Of a DNA stretch of 64,000 nucleotides, positions 1-9,992 are shown in pieces (within the stretch, counting starts at the first letter, position 1; the number at the start of each line of letters is the position of its first letter). The position numbers were made by a program, and so were the translations under genes. The notes under the pieces are model-generated. The model ran no database searches and was not told where the DNA came from. It saw only the letters and a program-made list of their open reading frames with translations. Source of the stretch: Clostridiales bacterium (GTDB lineage Bacteria; Bacillota; Clostridia; Oscillospirales; Acutalibacteraceae); NCBI GenBank assembly GCA_021199275.1, contig JAJQIJ010000001.1, positions 26,373 to 90,372 on the forward strand, written 5' to 3'.

Positions 1-319
1 ATTTTAAGATTGCTGTCCATAAGTTCACCTTTGTTTAAACATTGAAAGTAAGCAGGGTCTGCCAAAAATGCGCCGCTAAAGCGAATTTATGGCATCTTTA
101 CCGTTGCCTTGCGCCGGCAGTGCAGCTGATGCTTGCCATTTCGAATGGCGAGGCAGGGCTGCTTTTGCGCGCCGGCTAAGCATAAATACCGTGCAAGAGT
201 CCGCTTTACACGCGTTTTGTTTAATATGAATAGAATAACATAAAAAGCGGCTTTTGTAAATCGGCTATTTTTATTTTCGGCAAACCGGCGGCAAATTTGA
301 AAAAAAGCTGATAAAACTA

Positions 320-349
320 TTGATTAAACGGCGCCTTTTATTATATAAT
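320..349 (+). promoter_or_regulatory. Candidate sigma-A promoter upstream of hprK (TTGATT-18-TATAAT)
   Basis: TTGATT at 320-325, TATAAT at 344-349. Confidence 0.5.
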
Positions 350-588
350 ATTTAGAAAGATGTCACTGCCGGCGCAGCGCATGCTATGCATTTTTCAATA
401 AAGGGCAGCGCCCCGTCATTTAACATTTTCGGTGGCGTATTGCAACACCACTGAAAATCAAACGGCGCGAGCCGCCGTTAAAAGCGGTGAACATCATAAT
501 TTAGTTAAATGGGCGGCCGGGGCATTTAATTTACATTGCTTAATTGAGCCGGCCAAAACGCCACTAAACCTGAAACGGAGATGATAAA

Positions 589-1554
589 ATGCCGGCGCAA
601 TATTCTGTTACATTGCAAAAAATAATTGACGTTTACAAGCTTGAAGTTGTATATCTGCCGTGCAGCGCAGACGAAATTCTGATTACAACAAACGAAATAA
701 ACCGCCCCGGAATAGTGCTTACGGGTTACACCGCATATTTTGACCCGCTGCGCATACAAATTCTGGGCTGGACAGAGCTGGGCTTTTTACAAAATATGGC
801 AGAATCTCAAAGAGAGGGGGCGCTTGGCTATTGGTTGGGGCTGCACCCCGCCGCTGCGGTTGTAACGCGCGGGCTTGAAATTCCTGACTATCTTATTGAC
901 GGCTGCCGAAAATTCCAGGTGCCGCTTTTAAAAACCGACGAAGAAACTTCACCGTTTCTTGCAATGCTCATTCAATATTTAAACGCAAGCCTTGCCCCGC
1001 GAATTACGCGCCACGGCGTTTTATGCGAAGTTTACGGCGAGGGCATTCTGATTGTCGGCGAAAGCGGCGCGGGGAAAAGCGAAACGGCAGTTGAACTTAT
1101 AAAACGCGGGCACCGCCTTATAGCTGACGACGCAGTTGAAATCAGGCGAACAGACGCGCACACGCTTATAGGCGCGTCACCAAACAATATACGACATTTT
1201 ATTGAGCTGCGGGGCATCGGCATAATAAACGCACGGCGGCTTTTCGGCATGGGCGCGGTAAAAGCAACTGAAAAAATAGACATGGTAGTCCGCCTTGAGC
1301 CGTGGGACAGCGCCAAGGCATATGACAGGCTCGGAATTGACAATGAATATGCAAAAATACTTGATGTTAAGGTGCCTGTAATCACAGTGCCGGTAAACCC
1401 CGGGCGCAACCTTGCCGTTATTATTGAAACGGCAGCCATGAGCAACAGGCAGAAAAAAATGGGCTATAACGCCGCGCGTGAACTTATGGCGGCAATCGGC
1501 ATGGAAGATGTTGAAGGCACAGAAAAAGAATATGACATCTGGAAAGATATGTAA
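589..1554 (+). CDS. hprK: HPr kinase/phosphorylase
   Basis: P-loop GESGAGKSETAVELIKRGHRLIADDAVEIRR and full-length HprK architecture; RBS cggag. Confidence 0.95.
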   Translation: MPAQYSVTLQKIIDVYKLEVVYLPCSADEILITTNEINRPGIVLTGYTAYFDPLRIQILGWTELGFLQNMAESQREGALGYWLGLHPAAAVVTRGLEIPDYLIDGCRKFQVPLLKTDEETSPFLAMLIQYLNASLAPRITRHGVLCEVYGEGILIVGESGAGKSETAVELIKRGHRLIADDAVEIRRTDAHTLIGASPNNIRHFIELRGIGIINARRLFGMGAVKATEKIDMVVRLEPWDSAKAYDRLGIDNEYAKILDVKVPVITVPVNPGRNLAVIIETAAMSNRQKKMGYNAARELMAAIGMEDVEGTEKEYDIWKDM

Positions 1555-1575
1555 GTCAGATTTAGGAGGAATACA

Positions 1576-2529
1576 ATGCTTAGACTCGGAATAGACCTTG
1601 GGGGAACAAATATAGCCTGCGCCGTGGTAGACGATGAAAGCTATGAAATGCTGGCAAAGGCAAAAACGCCCACAAATGTGCCGCGTGCGGCCGGTGAAAT
1701 TTTTGATGACATTGCAAAAATCTGCCGCGAAGCCATGCAAGCGGCAAAAGTCACCGCTAAAGACATTGTGTCAGTGGGGCTTGGCACGCCCGGCACGGTT
1801 AACGCCGGCGGGGTTATTGAATATGCCAACAACCTGGGCTTTAACAACGTGCCTGCCGCTGAAATGCTGCGGGAAAGGCTGGGGCAGGGCATGAAAGCTT
1901 TTGTTGAAAATGACGCAAATTGCGCGGCGCTCGGCGAAGCATATGCGGGCTGCGGCAACGGCGCTAAGGATTTTGTAGCCGTTACTCTGGGCACGGGCGT
2001 GGGTTCCGGCATAATTTCAAACGGCAAAATTATAAACGGCGTAAACAATGCCGCGGGCGAATGCGGGCACATGGTTATTCAGGTTGACGGCGAGCCGTGC
2101 AGCTGCGGGCGTCGCGGCTGCTGGGAAGCATATGCTTCTGCAACGGCGCTTATAAGACAAACTGAACAGTCAATGAAAGAACACCCTGATTCCATAATGC
2201 ACGAACTTGCCGCCAAGGAAGGAAAGGTAAGCGGGCGCACGTCGTTTGACGCAATGCGCATGGGCGACATAGCTGCAATTCGTGTTGTCAATAATTATAT
2301 CAAATATGTGGCATGCGGGCTTATCAATCTGGTTAACACGCTTCAGCCGGAAATCATCTGCATAGGCGGCGGTATCTGCAATGAAAACGAAACGCTTTTA
2401 AAGCCGCTGCGTAATTATGTTCAGGCTGAAAGATATTCAATACACAGCAAGCTGCAAACTAAAATAGTAAAAGCACAGCTCGGAAATGACGCCGGCATTA
2501 TAGGCGCGGCGCTTTTGGGCAAGGCTTAA
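1576..2529 (+). CDS. ROK-family glucokinase
   Basis: LGIDLGGTNIACAVVD, ROK zinc motif CSCGRRGCWEAYAS. Confidence 0.93.
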   Translation: MLRLGIDLGGTNIACAVVDDESYEMLAKAKTPTNVPRAAGEIFDDIAKICREAMQAAKVTAKDIVSVGLGTPGTVNAGGVIEYANNLGFNNVPAAEMLRERLGQGMKAFVENDANCAALGEAYAGCGNGAKDFVAVTLGTGVGSGIISNGKIINGVNNAAGECGHMVIQVDGEPCSCGRRGCWEAYASATALIRQTEQSMKEHPDSIMHELAAKEGKVSGRTSFDAMRMGDIAAIRVVNNYIKYVACGLINLVNTLQPEIICIGGGICNENETLLKPLRNYVQAERYSIHSKLQTKIVKAQLGNDAGIIGAALLGKA

Positions 2530-2541
2530 ACCGGTGATTTT

Positions 2542-3441
2542 TTGGAAAGATTAATAGAATTTGCCCAAAAGCAGGGCATAAAATACCTTGAAAACGAAAT
2601 AATGAAAAACCACACCACATTTAAAATAGGCGGTGCGGCAAAATTAATGCTGTTTCCAAAAAACGAAGCTCAGGTTGCGGCAGCTGTGAAATTCTGCCGC
2701 AGTGCCGGCGTGCGTTATATGGCAATCGGAAACGGCTCTAATTTGCTGGTTTCAGATTCCGGCATAGACGCTGCGGTTATTGCTCTTGGCAGCGATTTTT
2801 CAAAAATTTGCCTTGAAAGCGGCTGTGTGGTTTTTGCCGAAAGCGGCGCGCCGCTTTCAAAGCTTTGCAGGTTTGCGCTTGAAAATTCACTGTCCGGGCT
2901 TGAATTTGCATATGGAATTCCGGGCAGTGTGGGCGGCGCGGTATATATGAACGCGGGCGCTTACGGCGGTGAAATAAAAGACGTGCTTTTGAAAATTAAC
3001 CATGTTGACTGCACCGGCGTTTGCGGCAGCATTTCGGCAAGCGATGCGGCTCTTTCTTACAGGCATTCCGTTTATGCAGAAAACGGTTTTGTTATTACAG
3101 GAGCATATTTCAAGCTGCAAAAGGCGGAAAAAGCCGAAATAGAGACGAAAATGAAAGATTTGCTTTCAAGGCGCCGCGAAAAGCAGCCGCTTGAATACCC
3201 AAGCGCCGGCTCAACTTTCAAACGCCCTGCGGGGCATTATGCCGCCAGGCTTATTGAAGAATGCAATTTAAAGGGCATGAGCGTGGGCGGCGCGGCAGTC
3301 AGTGAAAAACACGCCGGCTTTGTAATAAACAAAGGCAACGCCACTGCCGCAGATGTGCTGGCGCTGTGCCGCAGTGTGAGCGACACAGTGTTTAAAGAAA
3401 AAGGAGTAAAGCTTGAAATGGAAGTAAGGGTGGTTGAATAA
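2542..3441 (+). CDS. murB: UDP-N-acetylenolpyruvoylglucosamine reductase (TTG start)
   Basis: NHTTFKIGG, GNGSNLLVSD, GIPGSVGGAVYMNAGAYGGE, YPSAGSTFKRP. Confidence 0.95.
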   Translation: MERLIEFAQKQGIKYLENEIMKNHTTFKIGGAAKLMLFPKNEAQVAAAVKFCRSAGVRYMAIGNGSNLLVSDSGIDAAVIALGSDFSKICLESGCVVFAESGAPLSKLCRFALENSLSGLEFAYGIPGSVGGAVYMNAGAYGGEIKDVLLKINHVDCTGVCGSISASDAALSYRHSVYAENGFVITGAYFKLQKAEKAEIETKMKDLLSRRREKQPLEYPSAGSTFKRPAGHYAARLIEECNLKGMSVGGAAVSEKHAGFVINKGNATAADVLALCRSVSDTVFKEKGVKLEMEVRVVE

Positions 3442-4314
3442 ATGATTATTGAAAAAAAGGAACTTATCATTTTGACGGGCATTTCAGGCGCGGGCAAGTC
3501 CACCGCAATAAGCTGCCTTGAAGACATGAATTATTATTGCATTGACAACATGCCGGTTTTTTTGCTTGAAACCTTTCTTGAACTGCTGTCTGAAAAAGCG
3601 GCGCATAATAAAATAGCCATTGTTATTGACGTGCGCACCACAGAAAATTTTGAATCTATTTTGTCTGCATTGGCGGGTGCGGAAAGATATGATTATGAAA
3701 TGAAAGTTATTTATTTGGACATAAAAACGCCGGAGGCGCTTAAACGTTATAAGCTGACAAGGCGCAAGCACCCGTTTTCGGACAGGTTTTCCGGCAACAT
3801 AGAAAATGCCATTGCATATGAAAGGCAGACTCTTGAGGCGCTCAGGCTCAGGGCAGACCATATTATTGACACATCTGAACTTACAACAGGCATGCTCAAA
3901 CGCCGCTTTGCGCAAATTTTGCTTGGCGGCGACAAAGACATTATGAACATTCACATTGAATCGTTCGGCTTTAAATTCGGCATTCCCACAGAGGCAGATT
4001 TTGTAATTGACGTCAGGTGCCTGCCAAACCCCTATTGGCTTGAAACATTAAGAGACAAAACCGGGCTTGACAGGGAAGTTAAAGATTATGTCTTTTCATT
4101 TGAAGAGGCAAACGAGCTGCTTGGGCGGCTGATAGACATGCTTGACTTTTTAAACCCGCTTTATATTAAAGAGGGCAGGAGCCAGCTGGTAATAGCTGTG
4201 GGCTGCACGGGCGGCAACCACCGCAGCGTTGCGTTTGCCGAAGCGCTAAGGGAACATTTTTCCCTGCGCTGGGACAATGTTTCGGTGCACCACAGAGATA
4301 TTGACAGAAAGTGA
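3442..4314 (+). CDS. rapZ: RapZ/YvcJ-family nucleotide-binding protein
   Basis: LTGISGAGKSTAISCLEDMNYYCIDNMP; GCTGGNHRSV near C-terminus. Confidence 0.94.
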   Translation: MIIEKKELIILTGISGAGKSTAISCLEDMNYYCIDNMPVFLLETFLELLSEKAAHNKIAIVIDVRTTENFESILSALAGAERYDYEMKVIYLDIKTPEALKRYKLTRRKHPFSDRFSGNIENAIAYERQTLEALRLRADHIIDTSELTTGMLKRRFAQILLGGDKDIMNIHIESFGFKFGIPTEADFVIDVRCLPNPYWLETLRDKTGLDREVKDYVFSFEEANELLGRLIDMLDFLNPLYIKEGRSQLVIAVGCTGGNHRSVAFAEALREHFSLRWDNVSVHHRDIDRK

Positions 4315-4349
4315 TTTCGGCGCGTTTTATCTTTTAAGGAAGAAAAGTT

Positions 4350-5270
4350 ATGTCGTTTTCAAAAGATGTAAAGGACGAACTTATAAAGGTTCAATATGAA
4401 AAGCCATGCTGCAAAAGGTCTGTGCTTTACGGGCTTTGCCTTTTCGGCAGGGCCTTTTCGTCGTCCGGGGTAATGCTGCAAACAGAACACAGGGGCGTGG
4501 CAGAGCTTTACGCAAGTCTTTTGGGCGAGCTTTTCAACATAAAGGCAGACATTACGCCCACGCCGAAAGAAAGAAGCTATAATGTGCACGTTGCAAAAAG
4601 GGCAGACTGTGAAAAGCTCATCAAAGCTTTCGGCCATGCAGACGGGGAAAGCTTAAGAATAAACCATTCAAATTTTTACTGCGAAAGCTGCACGGGCGCT
4701 TTTATGGCGGGCGCATTTTTGGCGTCAGGCACAGTGTCGTCTCCAAACAAAGATTACCATCTTGAATTTACAATTCCTTATTACAACCTTTCAAAAAGCT
4801 TGCAGACCTTGCTGGCTGAAAAAGAATTGCAGCCGAAATATGCCCGGCGAAAGGGCTATAATATAATTTATTTCAAGGAAAGCGAAGCCATAGAAAACTG
4901 CCTTTACATTATGGGCGCGCACTCTGCAATGTTTGATATGATGAACATAAAAATTGTAAAGGATTTCAGAAACAAGGCAAACAGAAAGGCCAATTGTGAA
5001 AACGCCAATATAAACAAAATGGTTGAAGCTGCCGCCGTGCAGATAAACGCCGTTGAAAAAATCTGGCGAATAAAGGGAAGGGATTACCTGCCGCAAAATC
5101 TTGAAAAAATTGCCGAGCTCAGATATGAAAACCCCGATTTGAGCCTGGGTGAGCTGGCAGAGCTTTCACCTGACGGGCTGAGCCGCAGCGGAATTAACCA
5201 CAGGTTAAATAAAATTATTGAAATTGCAAAAAAACTTGACAACAGCCCCGGAAAAAGCGCTGAAAATTAA
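4350..5270 (+). CDS. whiA: DNA-binding protein WhiA
   Basis: MSFSKDVKDEL start, C-terminal ELAELSPDGLSRSGINHRLNKI HTH; conserved murB-rapZ-whiA context. Confidence 0.94.
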   Translation: MSFSKDVKDELIKVQYEKPCCKRSVLYGLCLFGRAFSSSGVMLQTEHRGVAELYASLLGELFNIKADITPTPKERSYNVHVAKRADCEKLIKAFGHADGESLRINHSNFYCESCTGAFMAGAFLASGTVSSPNKDYHLEFTIPYYNLSKSLQTLLAEKELQPKYARRKGYNIIYFKESEAIENCLYIMGAHSAMFDMMNIKIVKDFRNKANRKANCENANINKMVEAAAVQINAVEKIWRIKGRDYLPQNLEKIAELRYENPDLSLGELAELSPDGLSRSGINHRLNKIIEIAKKLDNSPGKSAEN

Positions 5271-5287
5271 AGTGATTTGGTGATATA

Positions 5288-8200
5288 ATGTTTACTCATT
5301 TGCATGTGCACACAGAATATTCGCTGCTTGACGGCGCCTGCCGTATCGAGCAGCTTGTGCTGCGCGCAAAAGAGCTCGGCATGACTTCTCTTGCCATTAC
5401 AGACCATGGCAATATGTACGGCGCGGTTGATTTTTACAAGGCTTGCAAAAAGCATGACGTTAAACCTATAATCGGCTGCGAAGTTTATGTTGCCGCAAGG
5501 TCTCGATTTGACAAAGACAAAACGCTTGACAAAGATTACAACCACCTTATTTTGCTGGTTGAAAATGAAGAGGGCTATAAAAACCTTACTAAGCTTGTCT
5601 CTCTTTCTTTTACGGAAGGTTATTATTACAAGCCGCGGGTTGACCATGAAACACTGCGCAAATACCACGGCGGGCTTATATGCCTTTCTGCATGTCTCGC
5701 CGGCGAAATACCGCGCGCAATAACGGCAAATGATTTTGAAAGCGCAAAAAGCACTGCGCTTTGGTATAATGAAATTTTCGGCGCCGGAAATTATTATCTT
5801 GAGCTGCAAGACCATGGAATTAAAGAGCAGGGCAAGGTGAACGAAGCTTTAAAGACTATTTCGCGGCAAACCGGCATACCGCTTGTTGCCACAAATGACG
5901 TGCATTATATAGAAAAGGCTGACAGCAAGGTGCAGCAGGTTTTAATATGCATTGCCACAAACCGCGTGCTGGGCGAAGACACGGGGCTTGAATTTCATTC
6001 AAGGGAATTTTATCTGAAAAGCGAAAGCGAAATGGCTGAAATTTTCAGCGACGTGCCTGATTCGCTTGAAAACACGGCGAAAATTGCCAAGCGGTGCAAT
6101 TTTGATTTTGAATTCGGCAACACCAAGCTGCCTTATTTTGAAACACCCGGTAATATTGAACACTTTGAATATTTCAAAAAAATGTGCACAGACGGGCTGT
6201 ATAAGCGCTATAAAAGCCCGAATAGCGAATATAAAAAACGCCTTGATTATGAACTTGAAACCGTAAATAAAATGGGCTATACAGACTATTATCTTATTGT
6301 GGCTGACTTTGTTTCGTTTGCACGTTCAAAGGGCATTCCCGTGGGGCCCGGCAGGGGCTCCGGCGCCGGCTCTTTGGCAGCTTATTGCATTGGCATAACT
6401 GACCTTGACCCAATGAAATACAACCTGCTTTTTGAGCGCTTTTTAAACCCCGAAAGGGTGTCGATGCCTGACTTTGATATAGATTTTTGTTATGAGCGCC
6501 GGCAGGAGGTAATAGATTATGTTACTGAAAAATACGGAGCAGACCATGTTGCCCAGATTGTGACTTTCGGCACGCTGCAAACAAGGGCCGCAATACGTGA
6601 TGTGGGGCGGGTTATGGGGCTTAAATATTCGTTTGTTGACATGATTGCCAAGCTCGTGCCAAATGATTTTCACATTACAATAGACGAAGCTGTTAAAAAG
6701 TCAAAAGAGCTAAGCGATTTGATGCGCCAAGACGAACAGGTGAACGAGCTTATTGAAACTGCGCGCAAGGTGGAAGGAATGCCGCGCAACCCTTCAACCC
6801 ATGCGGCGGGTGTTGTAATAACGCGCGAGCCTGTGTCGAGCTATGTGCCCCTTGCCACTAATGACGACATTGTGGTAACGCAATATATTATGACAACGCT
6901 TGAAGAGCTGGGCCTGTTAAAAATGGACTTTTTGGGGCTTAGGACGCTCACCGTTATAAATGACGCGGCAACGGCAGCCGGGGTGGACATAGACTCAGTT
7001 TCCGTTGAAGACCCCAAAGTTTACAGGCTTTTTGCAAACGGCAAAACAGAGGGCATATTTCAGTTTGAATCAAGCGGCATGAAGCAAATGCTTAAAAATT
7101 TAAAGCCCACAAAGCTTGAACATCTCATTGCGGCGAATTCGCTTTACCGCCCCGGCCCGGCAAAGCAGATTGACGCATTTATTGAAAATTCACGCAGCCC
7201 CGAAAAAATTAAATATTCAACACCGCTGCTAAAGCCTATTTTGCAAGACACTTTCGGCTGCATTGTATACCAGGAACAGGTAATGCAGGTTTTCAGGCAG
7301 CTTGCGGGTTATTCATATGGCAGGGCAGACGTTGTAAGGCGTGCCATGAGCAAAAAGAAACAGGCTGTTATGGAACAGGAACGCACGGCGTTTATTGCCG
7401 GGTGTGAAAAAAATAATATAAGCGCCCAAACTGCTAATGATATATTTGACACCATGGCTGAATTTTCAAAATATGCTTTCAACAAGTCGCACGCGGCTTG
7501 TTATTCCCTTGTGGCTTACAGAACGGCTTATCTTAAAGTTTACCACCCTGCCGAATTCATGGCTGCGCTGCTGACGTCAGTGCTTGACTCTTCCAACAAA
7601 ATTGCAAGATATATAGCCGAAAGCAAGCGCCTTGGGCTCAAGCTCAGCGTGCCGGACGTCAACACGTCAATGAAAGGCTTTACCGCAAAGGGCAATGTAA
7701 TAAGCTATGGGCTTTTGGGCATAAAAAATGTAGGAAGCGAATTTATTAATGAAATTATAAACGAGCGCCGAAACGGCAAATATAAAGATTTGCAGGACTT
7801 TTGCACCAGGCTTCAGGGCGCGCATTTCAACAGGCGCGCGGTTGAAAGTCTTATAAGAAGCGGCGCGCTTGATTCCATGGGGGCAAACCGCTGCCAAATG
7901 CTGCACGCCCTGCCGGAACTCATTGCACATCTTGAAGAACACAGGCGCAAAACCATGTACGGCCAGGTCGGCTTTTTTGAGCTTGATGAAAGCAAAAAAA
8001 GCTTTGCGCTTGATTTTAAAATGCCGCGCGTGCCCGAATTCCCGCAAAGCGAACTCTTAAAAATGGAAAAAGAAATGACCGGGCTTTATCTTTCCGGCCA
8101 CCCGATGGACAAATATGACGACATAATAGAAAAGCTGGGCTACCCGCGCACTGCCGATTTGCTTGAAGAAGCGGGAAGCTACAGGGGCGCTTATAAAGAC

Positions 8201-8725
8201 AAAGACATTGTTACAATAGCCGGCGCAATATCTGCCGTTACAAGGAAAAGAACTAAAAACGGCAATGAAATGGCGTTTGTCACAATTGAAGACATGCTGG
8301 GTGAAATAGAAATTATTGTTTTCCCAAATGTTTATGAAAATGCAAAAAAATTACTAGGCGCCGGCGCGGTGATTACGGTTACGGGCAGCATAAGCGTGGA
8401 AGAGGAAAAGGAAGTGCGCCTGATTGCAAATTCAATCAGCGGCGAGCCCACGGCCGCAGCCGGGCAAAAGCCCGCCGAAAGGGGCGCTCAGCGCAAAGAA
8501 AAGCGCCGCGGGCTGTTTTTGCGTTTTGAATCAAGGCAAGACGCCAATATTGCCAAAGTGCAAAATCTGACGTCAATATTTGACGGGGCATACCCGCTGT
8601 ATTTCTATTATATAGATGAAAAAAAATATGAGCTGCGCCCAAAAGCTGAATTTGTTGCGCTAAACGACACTATGCTGGGCGAACTCAAAAGAATATTGGG
8701 CAGCGCAAACGTGGCAGTTATGTAA
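5288..8725 (+). CDS. dnaE: DNA polymerase III subunit alpha
   Basis: PHP domain FTHLHVHTEYSLLDG, PDFDIDFCYERR, FNKSHAACYSLVAYRTAYLK; 1145 aa. Confidence 0.96.
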   Translation: MFTHLHVHTEYSLLDGACRIEQLVLRAKELGMTSLAITDHGNMYGAVDFYKACKKHDVKPIIGCEVYVAARSRFDKDKTLDKDYNHLILLVENEEGYKNLTKLVSLSFTEGYYYKPRVDHETLRKYHGGLICLSACLAGEIPRAITANDFESAKSTALWYNEIFGAGNYYLELQDHGIKEQGKVNEALKTISRQTGIPLVATNDVHYIEKADSKVQQVLICIATNRVLGEDTGLEFHSREFYLKSESEMAEIFSDVPDSLENTAKIAKRCNFDFEFGNTKLPYFETPGNIEHFEYFKKMCTDGLYKRYKSPNSEYKKRLDYELETVNKMGYTDYYLIVADFVSFARSKGIPVGPGRGSGAGSLAAYCIGITDLDPMKYNLLFERFLNPERVSMPDFDIDFCYERRQEVIDYVTEKYGADHVAQIVTFGTLQTRAAIRDVGRVMGLKYSFVDMIAKLVPNDFHITIDEAVKKSKELSDLMRQDEQVNELIETARKVEGMPRNPSTHAAGVVITREPVSSYVPLATNDDIVVTQYIMTTLEELGLLKMDFLGLRTLTVINDAATAAGVDIDSVSVEDPKVYRLFANGKTEGIFQFESSGMKQMLKNLKPTKLEHLIAANSLYRPGPAKQIDAFIENSRSPEKIKYSTPLLKPILQDTFGCIVYQEQVMQVFRQLAGYSYGRADVVRRAMSKKKQAVMEQERTAFIAGCEKNNISAQTANDIFDTMAEFSKYAFNKSHAACYSLVAYRTAYLKVYHPAEFMAALLTSVLDSSNKIARYIAESKRLGLKLSVPDVNTSMKGFTAKGNVISYGLLGIKNVGSEFINEIINERRNGKYKDLQDFCTRLQGAHFNRRAVESLIRSGALDSMGANRCQMLHALPELIAHLEEHRRKTMYGQVGFFELDESKKSFALDFKMPRVPEFPQSELLKMEKEMTGLYLSGHPMDKYDDIIEKLGYPRTADLLEEAGSYRGAYKDKDIVTIAGAISAVTRKRTKNGNEMAFVTIEDMLGEIEIIVFPNVYENAKKLLGAGAVITVTGSISVEEEKEVRLIANSISGEPTAAAGQKPAERGAQRKEKRRGLFLRFESRQDANIAKVQNLTSIFDGAYPLYFYYIDEKKYELRPKAEFVALNDTMLGELKRILGSANVAVM

Positions 8726-8803
8726 TTCCATAAATGTCTGCCGGGTGTTTTGCAGCGCAAACGGGCGCTGTGCCGCTGTTTTCAATGCAGTTTTACTAAC
8801 TGC

Positions 8804-8832
8804 TTGACTTTTTTGGGTAAATTAAGTAAAAT
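8804..8832 (+). promoter_or_regulatory. Candidate sigma-A promoter for pfkA
   Basis: TTGACT-17-TAAAAT. Confidence 0.65.
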
Positions 8833-8967
8833 ATGGAAAGTTGCATATACCGCCTGCCCGGGCTTTAAATTAAGCAAAGCTGCCGGTAATCAGTAAAAAC
8901 GCCGGGCTTTGATTCCGGGCGGACAATAAAAATGATTTTAATGATTTTAAGGAAAAGGGGAATTGTT

Positions 8968-9936
8968 ATGAAAACCATAGCTGTATTGACAAGCGGCGGT
9001 GACGCGCCCGGCATGAATGCCGCAGTGCGCGCCGTGGTAAGAACTGCCTGTGTTAACGGAATTCGTGTGCTGGGTGTTCTCAGGGGTTATAACGGGCTTA
9101 TTAACGGCGACTTTGTCGAACTTGATTTACGTTCGGTTTCAGACATTATTCACAGGGGCGGCACAAAGCTTTACAGCGCGCGCTCTGTTGAATTTGCCAC
9201 AGAGGAAGGCATGCGCAAAGCAATTCGCACCTGCCAGGAACACGGAATAGAGGGCGTTGTCGTAATAGGCGGCGACGGCTCTTTCAGGGGCGCGAGAGAC
9301 CTGTCAAAGCGCGGAATTCCGTGCGTGGGCATTCCCGGCACAATTGACAATGACATTGCCTGCTGCGATTACACAATAGGCTATGACACCTGCCTTAACA
9401 CCATTATGGAATGTGTTGACAGGGTGCGCGACACTACTGAATCTCACGACAGGTGCACTGTTGTTGAAGTAATGGGCCGCCGTGCCGGTTATCTTGCACT
9501 TAATGCAGGCATAGCAGTCGGCGCAACGTCAATTCTTATTCCTGAAATTGAATTTGACATTCAAAAAGATGTAATTGAAAGAATGCAGCGCACACAGCGC
9601 GCGGAAAAAAAGCATTTTCTTGTTGTTGTGGCCGAAGGGGTGGGCGTTGACGTCACCAAGCTTGCAGAGGAAATCCAGTCAAAAACCGGCGTTGAGTCGC
9701 GCGCGTGTATACTGGGGCATATTCAAAGGGGCGGCTCTCCCACCGTGCAAGACAGGGTTATGGCCACCAGAATGGGGCATTATGCCGTTAAAGAGCTGCT
9801 TATGAAAAATATCGGCAACCGCATTGTGGCGTCGCAAAAGGGCGATATAGTTGATTTCGACATTTTTGAAGCGCTCAGCAAAGAAAAGCACATTGACAGG
9901 GAACTTTATCAAACCGCAATGGACGTTTCCATTTAA
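8968..9936 (+). CDS. pfkA: ATP-dependent 6-phosphofructokinase (start revised from 8932)
   Basis: MKTIAVLTSGGDAPGMNAAVRAVVR, GTIDNDIACCDYTIGYDT; RBS aaggggaattgtt before ATG 8968. Confidence 0.95.
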   Translation: MKTIAVLTSGGDAPGMNAAVRAVVRTACVNGIRVLGVLRGYNGLINGDFVELDLRSVSDIIHRGGTKLYSARSVEFATEEGMRKAIRTCQEHGIEGVVVIGGDGSFRGARDLSKRGIPCVGIPGTIDNDIACCDYTIGYDTCLNTIMECVDRVRDTTESHDRCTVVEVMGRRAGYLALNAGIAVGATSILIPEIEFDIQKDVIERMQRTQRAEKKHFLVVVAEGVGVDVTKLAEEIQSKTGVESRACILGHIQRGGSPTVQDRVMATRMGHYAVKELLMKNIGNRIVASQKGDIVDFDIFEALSKEKHIDRELYQTAMDVSI

Positions 9937-9951
9937 ATTCATAACTTAAAA

Positions 9952-9977
9952 CTGCGGGCAGCAGCCCGCAGCTTTTT
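9952..9977 (+). terminator. Intrinsic terminator after pfkA (convergent with pdxR)
   Basis: CTGCGGGC-AGCA-GCCCGCAG followed by T-rich tract. Confidence 0.8.
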
Positions 9978-9992
9978 ATTTTTTGCCGCCTC

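Noticed and set aside
526-759. 77-aa minus-strand ORF before hprK
   Set aside because: Overlaps the hprK start and leader, no domain, no RBS of note.
1177-1740. 187-aa minus-strand ORF opposite hprK/ROK gene
   Set aside because: Antisense shadow of two well-supported genes; composition (many Cys/His/Phe) typical of spurious frame.
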